From contig JAVGWX010000011.1 of assembly GCA_036924085.1 (NCBI GenBank), forward strand, positions 20,755,955-20,819,954: a stretch of 64,000 bases of DNA, in the 5' to 3' direction. Below the pieces are notes generated by a model, which saw nothing but the letters and a program-made list of their open reading frames with translations, made no database searches and was not told the DNA's origin. Position 1 is the first letter of the stretch. The number at the start of each line of letters is the position of its first letter. Below are positions 30,096 through 41,954 of the stretch, one piece after another. The stretch comes from Ariolimax columbianus. Its lineage: Eukaryota > Mollusca > Gastropoda > Stylommatophora > Arionidae. A program made the translations under genes and the position numbers.

Positions 30096-30439
30096 CTGAG
30101 GAATAATGAATGTCAAAGACATTAACATTAAAATCTTGGCAAGAATTTAATAGAGATTCTAACACAAAAACAAACATCTTAAACTTCAATGTCAAGTCAA
30201 TCCTATTGTATTGTTCTAAACATGGAGAATAACCACAACAACAAAAAGCAAATAAATGAGCACTTCTGCAGTTCATGCCTTGTTCACTTTGAGATGGAGC
30301 GTATTGTACTGTGTTTTACACCTGAAAGGTACGGTGCATGCAACTTCAGCATGATTGTTTTTAATGGGTGTAATTCCAATAGTGGCACAACTTTGTTGTT
30401 TTATTTATCTGAATGTCAACAAGTTTGGATTGCGAAATG

Positions 30440-32260
30440 TATGAGGTGTGCTCTGAAAGTAATGCCCATTTTATTCAATGAAAACCATATAAGATTTTTT
30501 TTAAAAAAAGTGAACAAGTGAACAAAAACACCATTTGATAGAGTAATGTCTTGCCTTCAAAAAACTATTTTTCAACAAATCACCACTCTTGACTATACAT
30601 TTTCTACAACGATGAATAAGAGCATACACGCTGCACTTGTTAAAATCTGCACCAGTGGAAGTAACCGACTGTTTCTCAGCTGCTATGACGTCATTGTTGC
30701 TGGGAAAATGTTGCCCACGCAGTCCACCTTTCAGTGGCCCAAACAGATGATGATGCAACCCAGGAAACTGTCACTTTCATCTTCATAATGTTTCAAGAGG
30801 TCATGACAAACTTGCATGTGATGATCTTTCTGTTCCTGTATGAGCATTCATGGTACACACCTGGGGCAAACTTTGTGATATTCCAATGTTGCCACCATCG
30901 TTTTCAACGCATTGAAGCCCATATCCAGCTCCATAGCAGTTCCCTGGTTGCAATCCGATTTGCGCGGATGAGATGACCGGGACATTCTTCAGTGCATGGT
31001 GTGACACCTTTACATGGCCATCCAGAACATGGCTTGTCCTTCATGTCGTTTTCACCACTGCTGAAATGCTGTCGCTTTCACCACTGCTGAAATGCTGTCG
31101 TTTTCACCACTGCTGAAATGCTGTCGCTTTCACCACTGCTGAAATGCTGTCGCTTTCACCACTGCTGAAATGCTGTCGCTTTCACCACTGCTGAAATGCT
31201 GTCGCTTTCACCACTGCTGAAATGCTGTCGCTTTCACCACTGCTGAAATGCTGTCGTTTTCACCACTGCTGAAATGCTGTCGCTTTCACCACTGCTGAAA
31301 TGCTGTCGCTTTCACCACTGCTGAAATGCTGTCGCTTTCACCACTGCTGAAATGCTGTCGCTTTCACCACTGCTGAAATGCTGTCGCTTTCACCACTGCT
31401 GAAATGCTGTCGCTTTCACCACTGCTGAAACGCTGTCGCTTTCACCACTGCTGAAATGCTGTCGCTTTCACCACTGCTGAAATGCTGTCGCTTTCACCAC
31501 TGCTGAAATGCTGTCGCTTTCACCACTGCTGAAATGCTGTTGTTTTCACCACTGCTGAAATGCTGTCGCTTTCACCACTGCTGAAATGCTGTCGCTTTCA
31601 CCACTGCTGAAATGCTGTCGCTTTCACCACTGCTGAAATGCTGTCGCTTTCACCACTGCTGAAATGCTGTCGCTTTCACCACTGCTGAAATGCTGTCGCT
31701 TTCACCACTGCTGAAATGCTGTCGCTTTCACCACTGCTGAAATGCTGTCGCTTTCACCACTGCTGAAATGCTGTCGCTTTCACCACTGCTGAAATGCTGT
31801 CGCTTTCACCACTGCTGAAATGCTGTCGCTTTCACCACTGCTGAAATGCTGTCGCTTTCACCACTGCTGAAATGCTGTCGCTTTCACCACTGCTGAAATG
31901 CTGTCGCTTTCACCACTGCTGAAATGCTGTCGCTTTCACCACTGCTGAAATGCTGTCGCTTTCACCACTGCTGAAATGCTGTCGCTTTCACCACTGCTGA
32001 AATGCACAATCCACCGCCTCACTGTGCTAACATTCACTGTGTGGTCTCATGTTCAGCAAATATTAAATAAAGTACTTCTGTTTATAACGCACTTCTATGG
32101 CACATGCCATTTTGTCAAAATGCTCCACCACTGCCACCTGTTGGACGGAAACAAAATTTTACAGATATTGGCAGGAAGGTTATAACTATACTGCCATACT
32201 TCCAAAATCGATGGACATCATAATAAAATAGAAGACATTACTTTTGGAGCACCAGTCATA
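30440..32260 (-). pseudogene. mariner transposon, minus strand, disrupted by a minisatellite
   Basis: Inverted ends (TATGAGGTGTGCTCTGAAAG on the left, its relative inverted at 32245-32260) are bordered by TA. On the minus strand the N-terminal HTH region gives TVRRWIVHFSSGESDS, and NDMKDKPCSGWPCKGVTP and HLIRANR lie past the array. The C-terminal end reads HLFGPLKGGLRGQHFPSNND near 30750. The frame is broken by stops, an internal deletion (catalytic Asp residues not found) and a 26-bp tandem repeat grown from the HFSSGESD codons. It is dead and lies in the CREB3L-like intron. Confidence 0.85.
31045..32005 (+). repeat. 26-bp minisatellite, ~37 units, inside the mariner ORF
   Basis: The unit CTTTCACCACTGCTGAAATG + CTGTCG repeats nearly perfectly for about 960 bp. 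Only a few variant units occur (GTTTTC for GCTTTC, one AAACGC). Because 26 is not a multiple of 3, the array destroys the transposase frame. The high homogeneity implies recent, and probably length-variable, expansion. Confidence 0.95.
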
Positions 32261-33060
32261 CATTTCTTCAAAACAGCACAAACTAAGAACAGATGGAGAG
32301 TACTGTTGCTGCCCTATGTTCCAAGTGGAACCAGGCGGATAGAATATGATTGTCTTCTTTATGTCTGTAACTGATAAGTGTTGTGTTGGCTAAAGATAAG
32401 ATAAGTGTAGCTCCATAGTAGACACTGTTACTGGTGGTGAAGTGTTTAATACTTCATTGTATTAAGCCACATTTTTATATGAGGTGGGGGTGACCAGGTC
32501 CATTCTTTGCTGCCCTTTCTTTCTTAATATTAATCCAGGCACCCATTTACAACTAGGTGGACTTGAGCATGTCAATAAGAAGGTTAGAACTCTCTCCCTT
32601 TGTCATGAGAAATGAGAGTTGTTCTGCTACTCAGACAAGCTTATCTAAAACTATTTGATGGGACCAAACATTTTTACATTACTAAGGAAATATGTAGTTC
32701 AGTTATATGTTACAAAGAGTCACACAGTTACTGTTTTAATTATTGATATCTGAAATAAAGTTTCACTGCCGCCTCTCTGATTTTATATTACTGTAAAGTG
32801 ATAGAATCATGATAGGAGACACACTCCTTAAGAATAAGGCAGAGATGTTGATTATCTATATACAAACAAATGACACAGTCCAGGCTGAATCTCAACAGTT
32901 TGTATCAACTGTTCGATGATGAGGTATTTGCTATTGCCAACAAAAAAAATAAGATTCCAGATTTGTATGCTTAGAGCACTAATTTTTCAATTTTGATTTG
33001 CAACTGATATGTTCGTCTGCACAGTCAAATTTAATGCATTCTAATCAGGCTTGCAGTGCA
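32261..33060. repeat. SINE-core piece (32480-32640), otherwise empty
   Basis: 32530-32640 carries 'ggcacccatttacaactagg' and 'tggacttgagcatg', the core shared with 24831-25150. The remainder shows nothing. Confidence 0.45.
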
Positions 33061-33064
33061 AATG

Positions 33065-33390
33065 AGGATTGTATTAAATATAAGAGATCAAGATACTGAG
33101 CAGTGTATAAGCCATAGCGGTCAGCAACCCAAAACTGACTGCCAGTGCCAGGGTCAGCATGCCAGAGCTCCCAATCCCTTCTCCATCATCACATGGTGAT
33201 CCTGGATAACAGGACGCAACATGACAGACTGACTACGGAGGCAGGATTGAAGAGGAAAGGCTAACCTGGTACCCAAAAATGTGTCAGACCAAAATATGAA
33301 AATATCGCAGTCAAGGTGTAAACTATGACACAGCACATTTCGTTCTCCAGACTACATCCTGCTACTTGCAAAGCCCATTTCAGGAGTTAA
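33065..33390 (+). repeat. GAA-tailed retroposon, tail lost
   Basis: It runs from 'agatcaagatactgagcag' through 'aacccaaaactgactgcc' and 'ggctaacctggtaccc' to 'cctgctacttgcaaagccc', where a CR1 tail in the opposite orientation abuts it. Confidence 0.75.
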
Positions 33391-33575
33391 CTTAATGTCC
33401 TTATACTGGTTTAGAAGACTCTGCAGAGTCTGTATACAACCAGTTTCTTTTACATTCACTTGATCTAAAAATACCTATGCACACCCAATCTATTTTTGAA
33501 TGCATTAATTGACCCTGCATCCACTATTTCCTGTGGCAATGCATTCCAAGCATTTACCACTCTCCTACAGAAATT
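33391..33575 (-). pseudogene. CR1-like LINE tail, inverted
   Basis: The minus strand shows 'ggtaaatgcttggaatgcat', 'tgccacaggaaatagtgg', 'gactctgcagagtcttctaa' and a TTAAGTT end. It encodes the WNALP block of the CR1 C-terminus. Confidence 0.75.
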
Positions 33576-33790
33576 GTTGCCTTGGGACTGACCTTTACCT
33601 TTATCTTTTACAGTCATTGTTCATAAACAGTGTGTTTTATATTTGTTGAGCACTGAAACTTTATGTCTGTCAATGATCGTAAAAATGATAGTTTTAATCT
33701 ACGATAAATGCTGTGTAAATTGTGGAACGTTATTATCTTGTCAAGTGATATTAACTATTAAAAGTCTATTTTTATATTAAAATATCTTTC

Positions 33791-34070
33791 TTATCCCATC
33801 TTTCCCATAATTGTACATCTCACTACTGCTTCGTGAACCATTCATCACCACTTCTGTCTGCCCATCACCATTGCCTAGATCTCTCTCAAGGTTTTGTCTG
33901 TCCAATTTCTAGCATCATCTGTCCAGTCCTTCTTGGGACAGTCTCTCTTTCTCTTGCCTTGACTGTGTCTTTGAGTATCTTGTTTTGTAGTCCACTCGTT
34001 CGTATTACATGGCCATACCATTGGAGCTTGCATGTTTTTATCACGACGTTCTGCGAAGGACACGCTACTT
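33791..34070 (-). pseudogene. RTE-type LINE C-terminus
   Basis: On the minus strand: KRKRDCPKKDWTDDARNWTD, KTLREI-stop-AMVMGRQKW. This is the terminal 60 residues of a non-LTR RT; a stop splits it. Confidence 0.65.
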
Positions 34071-34565
34071 ATTTATTTAATACAGATTACAATTTTGGCA
34101 GGTAATATTGTCCCCATTTTAAGTTTGGTTATTTTTATATTGCCAATTAAACTACATTTGTACTTGACAAATTGACTGAACAGTAAATAATTATGGCAAA
34201 GCAAATTTTAATTGAAGCAAAATGTAGAAATAAACAAAGATTTACAAACATTTTTATTTGATTTAACATCTATTAACTTTGGACTAAATGTTGAAAATTG
34301 CATTTGATTTGTTGTTTTTATGCTTATGATCTACAGGATATGCCATGTTCAGAATTAATTCATGTTTTTACTTATTTATGTATTGTTCCTATTTGTGTCA
34401 TCTGTATTCTGCACTGCTATTTTGTTAAATAGTATGTAAATAGTCTGATCTACATAACATAGTCATGGCCCATTCAGCACCAAATTATGAGATTTGCACA
34501 TGCTTTAACCAACTACATTCATATTTTAGCTTTCATGAAAGCTACAATGCTGCATCACTTATCTT
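34071..34565. other. AT-rich intron, no feature
   Basis: Nothing was recognised. Confidence 0.5.
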
Positions 34566-34915
34566 AATTTTCTTCTTCTTTTACGTTCATTCTCAAACTC
34601 CCGCTACGAAGTTCTGAAAAGGGCAAGTAGCATCATGTAGACCGGAGAACGGATTATGTTGTGTCGCAGTTTACAGCTTGACTGTGATATTTGTGTTTTT
34701 CGGTCCGACACATCTGACTTCATTTTTGGGTATCGGGTTAGCCTTCCCTTTTCAATCCCTTCTCCTTAGCCAGTCTGTCTGGTAGTAGTCTGTTACCTAG
34801 GATCACCATGTGTTGGTGGAAAAGGGTCTGGATCGCAAGCCATGCTGCTAGCAGTCAGTTTTAGGTCACTGACCACTACAGCTCATGCACTGCTCAGCAT
34901 CTTGATTCAACTTAT
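34566..34915 (-). repeat. GAA-tailed retroposon, near complete, inverted
   Basis: Plus strand: TTCTTCTTCTTTTACG tail, 'ctcaaactcccgctacgaag', 'ccgacacatctgacttca', 'tcgggttagccttcc' and 'gctcagcatcttgattcaac'. It is full length relative to the 5' end at 1225 and carries the 49-bp segment only once. Confidence 0.8.
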
Positions 34916-35640
34916 CTAAATATTGCTACTGTGTTAACTCAATTTATCTTATCAAAATTTTCCTTTGGTCCCAAAATAGTAACACACCCCAACATTTGAA
35001 AACCCTTAATATTGAGCCACACTTAAATATCATTATCTCCATAAGTAATTGGCTGTTTAGTGCATAATTAGACACTGCTTTAGAGCTGCCTTGTTATATC
35101 ATTTTAGGTAAGTTTCAATAACAGACATCAAGGATTTTGCAGCCCTATTAAATTCACAGTTTGATGACTTATATGTCCTTTGGTAAAGTAATTGGAAATA
35201 AGGGGAGATAGGTTTAACTTTTTTTTAAAAACAACTCAAAGTTCATGGAAAAAACCCTGTGTGATGTGATTAAACAGAGCATGCCCCAGTTGATCTGAAG
35301 CTTCAAATTTGACTCGTTCGAATGAGAGAAAATGTATGTATGGAAGGCAAAGATGGCCAACTACTTTGGATCTCATAACTCTGGAATTGGCTTGCTGTTA
35401 TGAACTCTTGATGGCAACCTTACATAAAAATACTGGTGAGCACTTTTGAACATCTTAACCTGTGCACATCACAGAGGTAAACAATATCATCATGATCAGC
35501 ATCCCATTCTGTCTGTAAAAAAATTGTGAAACTGTCGGGGCTCCTTACTCAAATTCACATCTGTGATAACTTTTATGACATTTTCAAAATGAGAAATTTG
35601 GCACACACATTTTCTGAATGAATGATACAACAATGTTTGA
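34916..35640. other. AT-rich intron, no feature
   Basis: Nothing was recognised. Confidence 0.5.
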
Positions 35641-36180
35641 TGTTGTTGTTATTACAGATCTAGCAGCATCTGGTCTCTCGCCCTTTAGCCTAATGCCATG
35701 TAATGGTATCTGCACGTTTTTACCAGTTGTTGTCTAGTGCCATACAAAACATACAGTGTTCCATTTATCTGGCTTCGGAGGAAGGAGCATTTTCCTAAAA
35801 TCGTTGAGCACTCAAAGAAATGATGATCAACGGTTTTATACAAGTGTGTACACAGCTGGCACCCAGGAGTATATTGTGGTTGGATTCTGTTCAGGTGATT
35901 GTTTAGTGGGATGTGTTGGGTGCTCAGCCGGAAAATGGTGCTCTGATCCTTTCTTGTGAGTTGATTTATACTGTTTTTTTTGGATTAGGGCTTGTCACAT
36001 GTTTGTGGGGTTCTCTCCACGTGTTTGTTTCTAATAGTCTATCTGTTTAGCCAAGTATCTTTGTTTGCTGTTATGAGCTGTTTGTAAAGTAGTTGTTGTG
36101 TGTAGCTGTTCTTGTATTGACCCCTTCTTTGCTATTCTGTCTGCCTTGTCATTGCCAGGTGTGTTTGAGTGTCCAGGGAT
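35641..36180 (-). pseudogene. I-group LINE, RNase H to C-terminus (second subfamily), degraded
   Basis: On the minus strand: WIPGHSNTPGNDKADRIAKK (RNase H end with its last Asp), then KQRYLAK, a frameshifted zinc-knuckle-like region and an end near 35650. A parallel copy lies at 56005-56470. The order matches the RNase H-zinc knuckle arrangement of the intact LINE, but the wording is distinct, so it is a different subfamily. Confidence 0.7.
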
Positions 36181-36184
36181 CCAC

Positions 36185-36860
36185 TGTTGCTGAAAAATCT
36201 GCTAGTATTTATTTCTTTTTAAAAAAGTCATTTAGCTTCCACAATGTATGTTCAATTCGTAGTTTGTTTCAAGGAACATTAAGCCAGAAGTTCTTCAAAA
36301 ACTTTAATTTGTCATTGATCACAAGAATGAAAATAGTCAACTGAGCTGTATCAGTTTAATTTTGTACTTTCATCCAAGGACAATGAGTAGGATTTACATG
36401 ATAGCAGCTTTGTTTTCAATGTACCTTAACAATGAATGTCAGTTCTTCTACCCTCCTAGTAAGCCATTCGAGACAAGCTTATCTTTTTGAAGGTATCAGC
36501 TATATTTGGGTACACAACTTCAGTTGCTGCAACAAATTCTCTGTCAGAAAATGGTTTGGAATTTTCACAGCAATGATTTAACTAGCTTTCACATAACTCT
36601 CAGCATACTCTGACACTTTTTTAAAACTGATTGTAGTGATTTCAATGATTCTTTTTAGGGTTCAGTTTGTCTGTGTATAGCTGACTCCAGAGACTGGTGA
36701 ACTTGTCATGTTTTGTGTTATAATGTATTTTCAAATTGTATTTCTTGACAGGAGATATTGATTTCTGACATCTCAAACAAAGAGACTTTCCATAATTTTC
36801 CATAAAGAAGTATAAATCAGTCAATTTTTCATTGAAATTGCAAACAACATCATTGTAAAA
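36185..36860 (-). pseudogene. hAT transposase remnant with BED-type zinc finger
   Basis: On the minus strand: TDLYFFMENYGKSLCLRCQK, then SISPVKKYNLKIHYNTKH. This is a C-x2-C...H-x4-H BED finger of the ZBED5/GTF2IRD2-like hAT group. Downstream, broken frames read LSLDESTK-like, DTAQLTIFILVINDKLKF and LKNFWLNVP, the catalytic-Asp block of the same group. Stops and frameshifts throughout make it dead. Confidence 0.75.
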
Positions 36861-36944
36861 GTGTTTTTTGCTATTATTTCTAATTTATTAGTTCTTCCAT
36901 TAATATAGCTTAATTTTTACAACACTACAAAAAGGTGAATGCTG

Positions 36945-37205
36945 AAAAGGATGTTAGATGGCGCGTTGCAATAAGTTTCCTTACATCTCGAGTGTGCTGA
37001 TATAGATAGTCTGGGGTACTTCAAACTATTCTGCTATGACTGGATTCATCTGCGTGTTGCTCACTACTATGGGGATCACATCAATTCCTATCTCATCAGT
37101 CAGCTTGTCATCAAACAGATCTGTTTCCAGGGATAACAGCATGGAAGTGAGGTGGGGTCTTGGTCAGTATATATTTTACCTGACCCTAACTAACATTGTC
37201 TGATC
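36945..37205 (+). repeat. Dispersed repeat B, copy 1
   Basis: It shares 'catctgcgtgttgctcacta', 'ggggatcac', 'tttccttacatctcgag' and 'gtcagtatatattttacctg' with 56740-57045, and in inverted form with 51176-51480. It is non-coding. Confidence 0.7.
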
Positions 37206-38199
37206 AGTATGTTTTGTCTGGCCAGACGTTAGCCTCCACTCCCCAAATGTTTAATATATAATCATTAATAATCAAGATGAAATTATTACTGAATGCCTGA
37301 CTAAACTCCACGCTTTCACAAGTATGCATACCATGATAGTTTCTAGAAAGGTCTAGAGGCTCAAGAGTACTTTTCTGGTAAACATTAGAACTAGAATGTA
37401 AGCAAAAATGTAGCAATGACAGCTGTGCAAGTTAGTCAAGAAGCTGAGCTTTCTATATTTTACTTTGCACTATTTTATATATATACATACATATTTTTTT
37501 AAATATATTTTTTTGAAGTTGTGCATTCCAGGGCTATGATTAAGGATCTAGTGGTCCACAAATAGCTCACGTGACATGATTTGGGAACCCCTGGCTCAGA
37601 ATATGGTTAGCAATAGAACAAATAAACAGTACTATGCAACCCACTTGGCATGACACAGAGGATGATGACGGCAGCATGTTGAGCAAAGCTGTGCTAGATC
37701 TACAGAAATTGTGACATGCTAAGGATATTTTATTTATAAATATTTATGCCATATGTTGCCAATTGGCCAGCCACTCATTTAACAGTCTTGGTATATTTCC
37801 AGTATAAATCTCATGCTTTCATCTAAACCAGGGATTCTTAACCTGGTGTCCACAGACCCCAAGTATATTGAGTTGAGAGTGTTCATGAACTATGATGGGA
37901 AATAAATGGCATCCTTATTTCCACTAACCTCTAACATAAGTTTGTTTTTCAGTTATGAATGTGAACAACAAACCACAGTAGCATTACTGTATGTTTGTCC
38001 CCAACAGAAATTCTAAGAATTATTAGCTTTGCTGCAAGTTCACACATTATAATTAAATTACTTTGTAATCATAAAAATCTTATTTTATTCAGTTAAAAAT
38101 ATTATTCTTAGAAAGACCTTTAGGATTTACCAGTCCAGGTAAAAATGTCCAGGTAATCCTAAAGCAAACACCGCCATCAGGTTAGAGACTTCCCGGTTT
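37206..38199. repeat. Possible hAT-like MITE termini, otherwise empty
   Basis: 'tttgggaacccctgg' (ending 37594) and 'ccagggattcttaacctgg' (starting 37827) look like outward-facing termini of hAT-type MITEs. I could not define a complete element or an 8-bp duplication. Confidence 0.3.
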
Positions 38200-38455
38200 T
38201 AGCTTTTTCTGAGATGAAGTCGTCAAGCCATTTGCCTTGTGTTCAGACGGTCGGGGTTCAAATTCTAGCTGCAATGTTCGGTTCATAATGTAAATTTTTC
38301 AGGAGATCCCTGGGTTCATCACTGGAGCTACGGAGTTCATACTTTGTGCGATGCTCTTGGCAGGTGGGATACAATCCTGCTGAGAGAGACTGAGCCAAAT
38401 GGGGAAACCTGAGGCGATGAAGTCGAGCCCTCGCCTTTAACTTTAAGCATCTTCT
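38200..38455 (+). repeat. tRNA-like SINE
   Basis: 'gatgaagtcgtcaagccat' (A-box-like), GGGGTTCAAATTCTAGC (B-box-like), and the end 'gatgaagtcgagccctcgcc' shared with 21022-21118. Confidence 0.65.
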
Positions 38456-38514
38456 GAGGTAGTGTTTAACAGTTCTTTCTTCCTTACCTTGCCTTCTCTA
38501 ACCGTAAGTTAGAT

Positions 38515-39215
38515 ATGCCTTAATAGTGATGTCGAATGGAGCGTGTCGAGACAGAGATTTGAATTTGATTCGGGGTCGAAGTTGCAGTAAATCAGATGAC
38601 AGCAGTCAGTGACTGCTTGCATCAAGGTCAGCAAACCAGAGCTGCCCTAGACCTATTCTGCCTTTGAATGGAGTCTAATAGAATTTCTTAGTCAAATAAC
38701 ATCTTCAAGAAGGCACGAACACTACCATAATCGGTCGACACTGGAATTGGATAGGCAGTCTTAAGAAAAGAAGAACCAGATACCATCACCATAACTGCCT
38801 TAGTATGAACCCTAGAGGGAAGGCGAAAGATAGGTCGACCTAAGACAACTTTGTGAAAAACCATAAAAGCCAAAATAAAAATCATGAATCAGAGCTGGGG
38901 TACTGTAAAAAAGTTGGCTGCAGACGAGTTAAGTGGAGGCAGTTTGTTGTTGCCCTTAAAGACGCCATCAGATGTCACAGTCACTGACTAAGGAACTAAG
39001 AGGAAGAGAAACAATTGAGCCTCTGAAAACATGCTGCATCTGAGATAATTGCGGTTAAAGAGGAAAGGCCAAACCCTGTCACAAAAATGTGCCATTCTGA
39101 AACCAGATGTATTGGGCTGAAAGGAACAGATATCGCAGGCCCGATGTAAACTATGGTACAGTGTAACGAAATGTTATTTTCAGGATGGACGATGAAAAAG
39201 AACATAATCTCATTG
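38515..39215 (+). repeat. GAA-tailed retroposon split by an unclassified insert
   Basis: 38515-38665 and 39040-39215 together carry the family's ordered words ('atcaaggtcagcaaaccaga', 'aaaggccaaacc', 'agatatcgcaggc', 'aactatggtacag'). About 370 bp in between (38670-39035) is foreign. Its minus frame 38688-38885 is not recognised. Confidence 0.6.
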
Positions 39216-39539
39216 CTCTGTGAGAAGCAAGTGCACTAACCATGATCTGCCTATCAAGGGAGAAGGCAGAAAAAAGGTTTAGAGCCCCTGATTTAATCTG
39301 ACATGTAAAATATTACATATGGATTACCAACACAACATAAATTAGTTGCAAGTTGGCCCTTATAAAATAGTTAACCCAGCAACCATAATCAATATCAGGC
39401 TCATCAGGTGGTTGTCTTCAGAGACCCATTATTTGTACATAACCCTGGTAAACTTCTACATCTGAAGAATGAGCTAAGCAGGATTAGCTTCCAGCAGATG
39501 TATCATACTTCAGTAGTTATCATCTTGGGTATGGCCAAG

Positions 39540-40060
39540 ATGGTAGTCAGCAACATGTAACACATACTGACATCTAAACAGATAAATCATAAACTGAAAA
39601 TGAGAATTGTCAGGTGTTATGTATACTTGTCACTACTTTATAGTGCAGAAACAAGGACACTGAATAACAAGTTGGATACTGCAGAAGACGGATGTGTTGG
39701 ACTGAAAGGTGTAGTCAAGCTGTAAACTAGCGATACAACGCATTACATTCTCCTGACTACGTCCTGCTACTTTCAAAGATTGAGAAGGAACGCAGAGAAG
39801 AAAAACAACAAGTTGGAAGAAAATAGTACTGAAGTCTTCAAAATGTGGGTATATAGAAGATTGGGTCGCATTTCTTGGAAAGAGAAGAAAACAAATGTGG
39901 AGGTATTGAAAAAGTTGGGGGGTGAAAAGAGAATTAATGACTGAAATCAGGGATAGACAGTTTTAAGTTATTTTGGTCATATAACAAAACATACATGGAA
40001 GGCAGTAGTTCAAGAGGCAGACAACATTATAAGTGGTTGGATAACATCAGGACTAAAAAG
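39540..40060 (+). pseudogene. RTE-type LINE C-terminus, interrupted by a retroposon
   Basis: Frames: LKMRIVRCYVYLSLLYSAET, [retroposon], EVFKMWVYRRLGRISWKEKK, TNVEVLKKLGG, VLSYFGHITKH. This is the conserved thumb/C-terminal region of an RTE-type LINE. The insertion at 39677-39806 postdates it. It is truncated at both ends. Confidence 0.8.
39666..39817 (+). mobile_element. GAA-tailed retroposon with 11-bp target-site duplication
   Basis: A 130-bp truncated copy (39677-39806) ends 'cgcagagaagaaaaac' and is flanked by AACAAGTTGGA at 39666-39676 and 39807-39817. Removing it restores the LINE reading order. This shows directly that the short family moves by target-primed reverse transcription. 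Confidence 0.88.
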
Positions 40061-40069
40061 AGGACCAGA

Positions 40070-40275
40070 TTTGGAAATATATTTTTAGTCAGAGAGTGGT
40101 GAATGATTGGAATGCATTGCCACAGAAAGTAGTGAAGGCAAAGAGAATTAATGCATTTAAGAATAGATTGGATGCACATAGCTATCAGAGCATGGAAATG
40201 TAAATGAAACTGGTTGTATACAGACTCTGCTGAGTCTTCTAAACCAGTATAAAGACGTTAAGTTAAGTTAAGCGA
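40070..40275 (+). pseudogene. CR1-like LINE tail
   Basis: 'ttagtcagagagtggtgaat', 'ggaatgcattgccacag', 'aatgaaactggttgtatac', then GTTAAGTTAAG. Only the last ~45 codons and the 3'UTR remain. Confidence 0.8.
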
Positions 40276-40790
40276 TCCGATTACGATAGGTGGGGAAGTT
40301 CTACATGACGATCAATCCTTCTTGTATCTGGGAAGCAATACCAATAAATAAGGATAAATTGATAAGGATATATAAATTAGGGTGTGTGGATCTGAAACCT
40401 GGAGGACAGCAAAAATGGCTATCAAGACAGTGCAGATTTTCATTAATAAGTTCATGTACAGAAATGAGGGCTTGAAATGTTATGAAAAGGTCCCAAATGA
40501 TGAACTTTTAGAGAGGAAAAGTCAAATTTATGTTTCTCAAGACATTAAAAGAAGAGGATAGGGTATACACTAAGGAGGTCACAAGATAGCATTATGAGAC
40601 AGTGCCTATTTGGACACTTAAGGGCAAGAGAGGTAGAGACAGACTGAGACACTCTTGGTAAAGAGAACTAGATTTGAACGTCAAAGAAATAAGACCATTT
40701 TGGGCAAATCTGAAGAATATTCACTGGATAGGTTGACTTTGTGAAGGTTAGTTCAGGGCCTATGCTCCACAGGAAACATAGGTTGTTGTT
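40276..40790 (+). pseudogene. LINE C-terminus (WRWxGHTL family), degraded
   Basis: Frames: ITIGGEVLHDDQSFLYLGSN, GSETWRTAKMAIKTVQIFIN, KVPNDELLERKSQ. The 3' end reads 'agggcctatgctccacagga'. It is 5'-truncated with multiple stops; the WRW motif itself is lost. Confidence 0.7.
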
Positions 40791-40814
40791 GATGTGCTCG
40801 TCAAGAATGAAACG

Positions 40815-40875
40815 GTAGCTGATACACACACACACACACTTACATGTATATATAATTGGTGTGTGTGTGTGGTGA
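40815..40875 (+). repeat. Paired (CA)n and (GT)n microsatellites
   Basis: 'acacacacacacac' at about 40823-40838 and 'gtgtgtgtgtgtg' at about 40859-40871 face each other across 20 bp and could form a hairpin. Confidence 0.75.
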
Positions 40876-41036
40876 AACAAATCTTTGGCAATGGAAAGAG
40901 AAGTCAAGAAAAAAAAAGCACACAAAAAAACACCAAAATCCCATTATCATATAATCCCTGTCTTGAGATAACTGAAGTTTGAAAAAGCGTTCACTGCTCA
41001 GCTGCAGTGAAGCTAAGTGGGCTCAGTGAAAGTATG

Positions 41037-41047
41037 AATAAGAGAAA

Positions 41048-41113
<66 letters not shown>

Positions 41114-41125
41114 GAGAGAGAGGTA
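41037..41125 (+). repeat. (GA)n microsatellite
   Basis: A GA array with occasional T interruptions. Confidence 0.9.
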
Positions 41126-41954
41126 TTATAATGAGCTGAAATAGCTGTACTGGCAGTAATGTGTTCTTAGCAACTTGTCTTTCGTTTTCCCAACTGATCA
41201 AACCACAATACTCTGCAATCATCTTTTGAATTCTATCAATGTCCATTGTGTTTTGAATTTTGTGCCATCTGTTGGTTACCATATCACCCAGTTCATAACA
41301 TTAAGGACCATTTTTGAAGATAGTAGTTTGTGACACTGTTTTCTAAAGTTTTGCTTTTTTTTTTAAATGAAGGTGTCTTTTTTTTCCACATCAAGTAGTT
41401 TTGGTTATAACAAAGCATATTAATAAGACAAAATTGGTTTCTTTGCCTGAACTCTGCATCAGAAAGCACAATGTCAAAAAAAGGGCTGGAAATTCGAGAA
41501 AACAATAAGATTGTTGACAGATAAAGAAACTTGACACACTTCAGTCTACTCAACTATAAATGGGTACCTGGAATATTCTTAAGTAAGACAAGCTATTGTG
41601 GAAAAGAACTGGCCACCCTACCCCATAAAAAGCTGAGACTTAGTCAAATGAAATCAGTAACACTTCACCTACAATGAGACTGGGATCACCTATTTTACAA
41701 ATAATGAATCTCATGCTTTGTTGACAATGATGTAGAGCTTTATAAAATTATTGAACAATTGTTTTACAAATGTCTCTGGCATTATACGCTCTTGAAAATG
41801 TGCAGTTAAGGCACAATACGCAGGCATTGATTTTCACCACACCTAGTGCACAGAGGTGATCCGCTGCACACTATGCCCTTATCTGAGTTATGATCTTTAA
41901 TTGCTTAATGTTCATGCATTCTCTTATCTCCTTAAACAAACCACTTTGTTGATG
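41126..41954. other. Intron sequence, no feature
   Basis: Nothing was recognised; the frames at 41013-41553 are unsupported. Confidence 0.45.

Noticed and set aside
29788..30276. A 162-codon intronless gene
   Set aside because: Only 29802-30095 is bounded by good splice sites and matches the CREB3L family; the rest is read-through into introns.
31045..32005. CRISPR-like array
   Set aside because: Units are contiguous 26-bp tandem repeats without unique spacers, in eukaryotic DNA.
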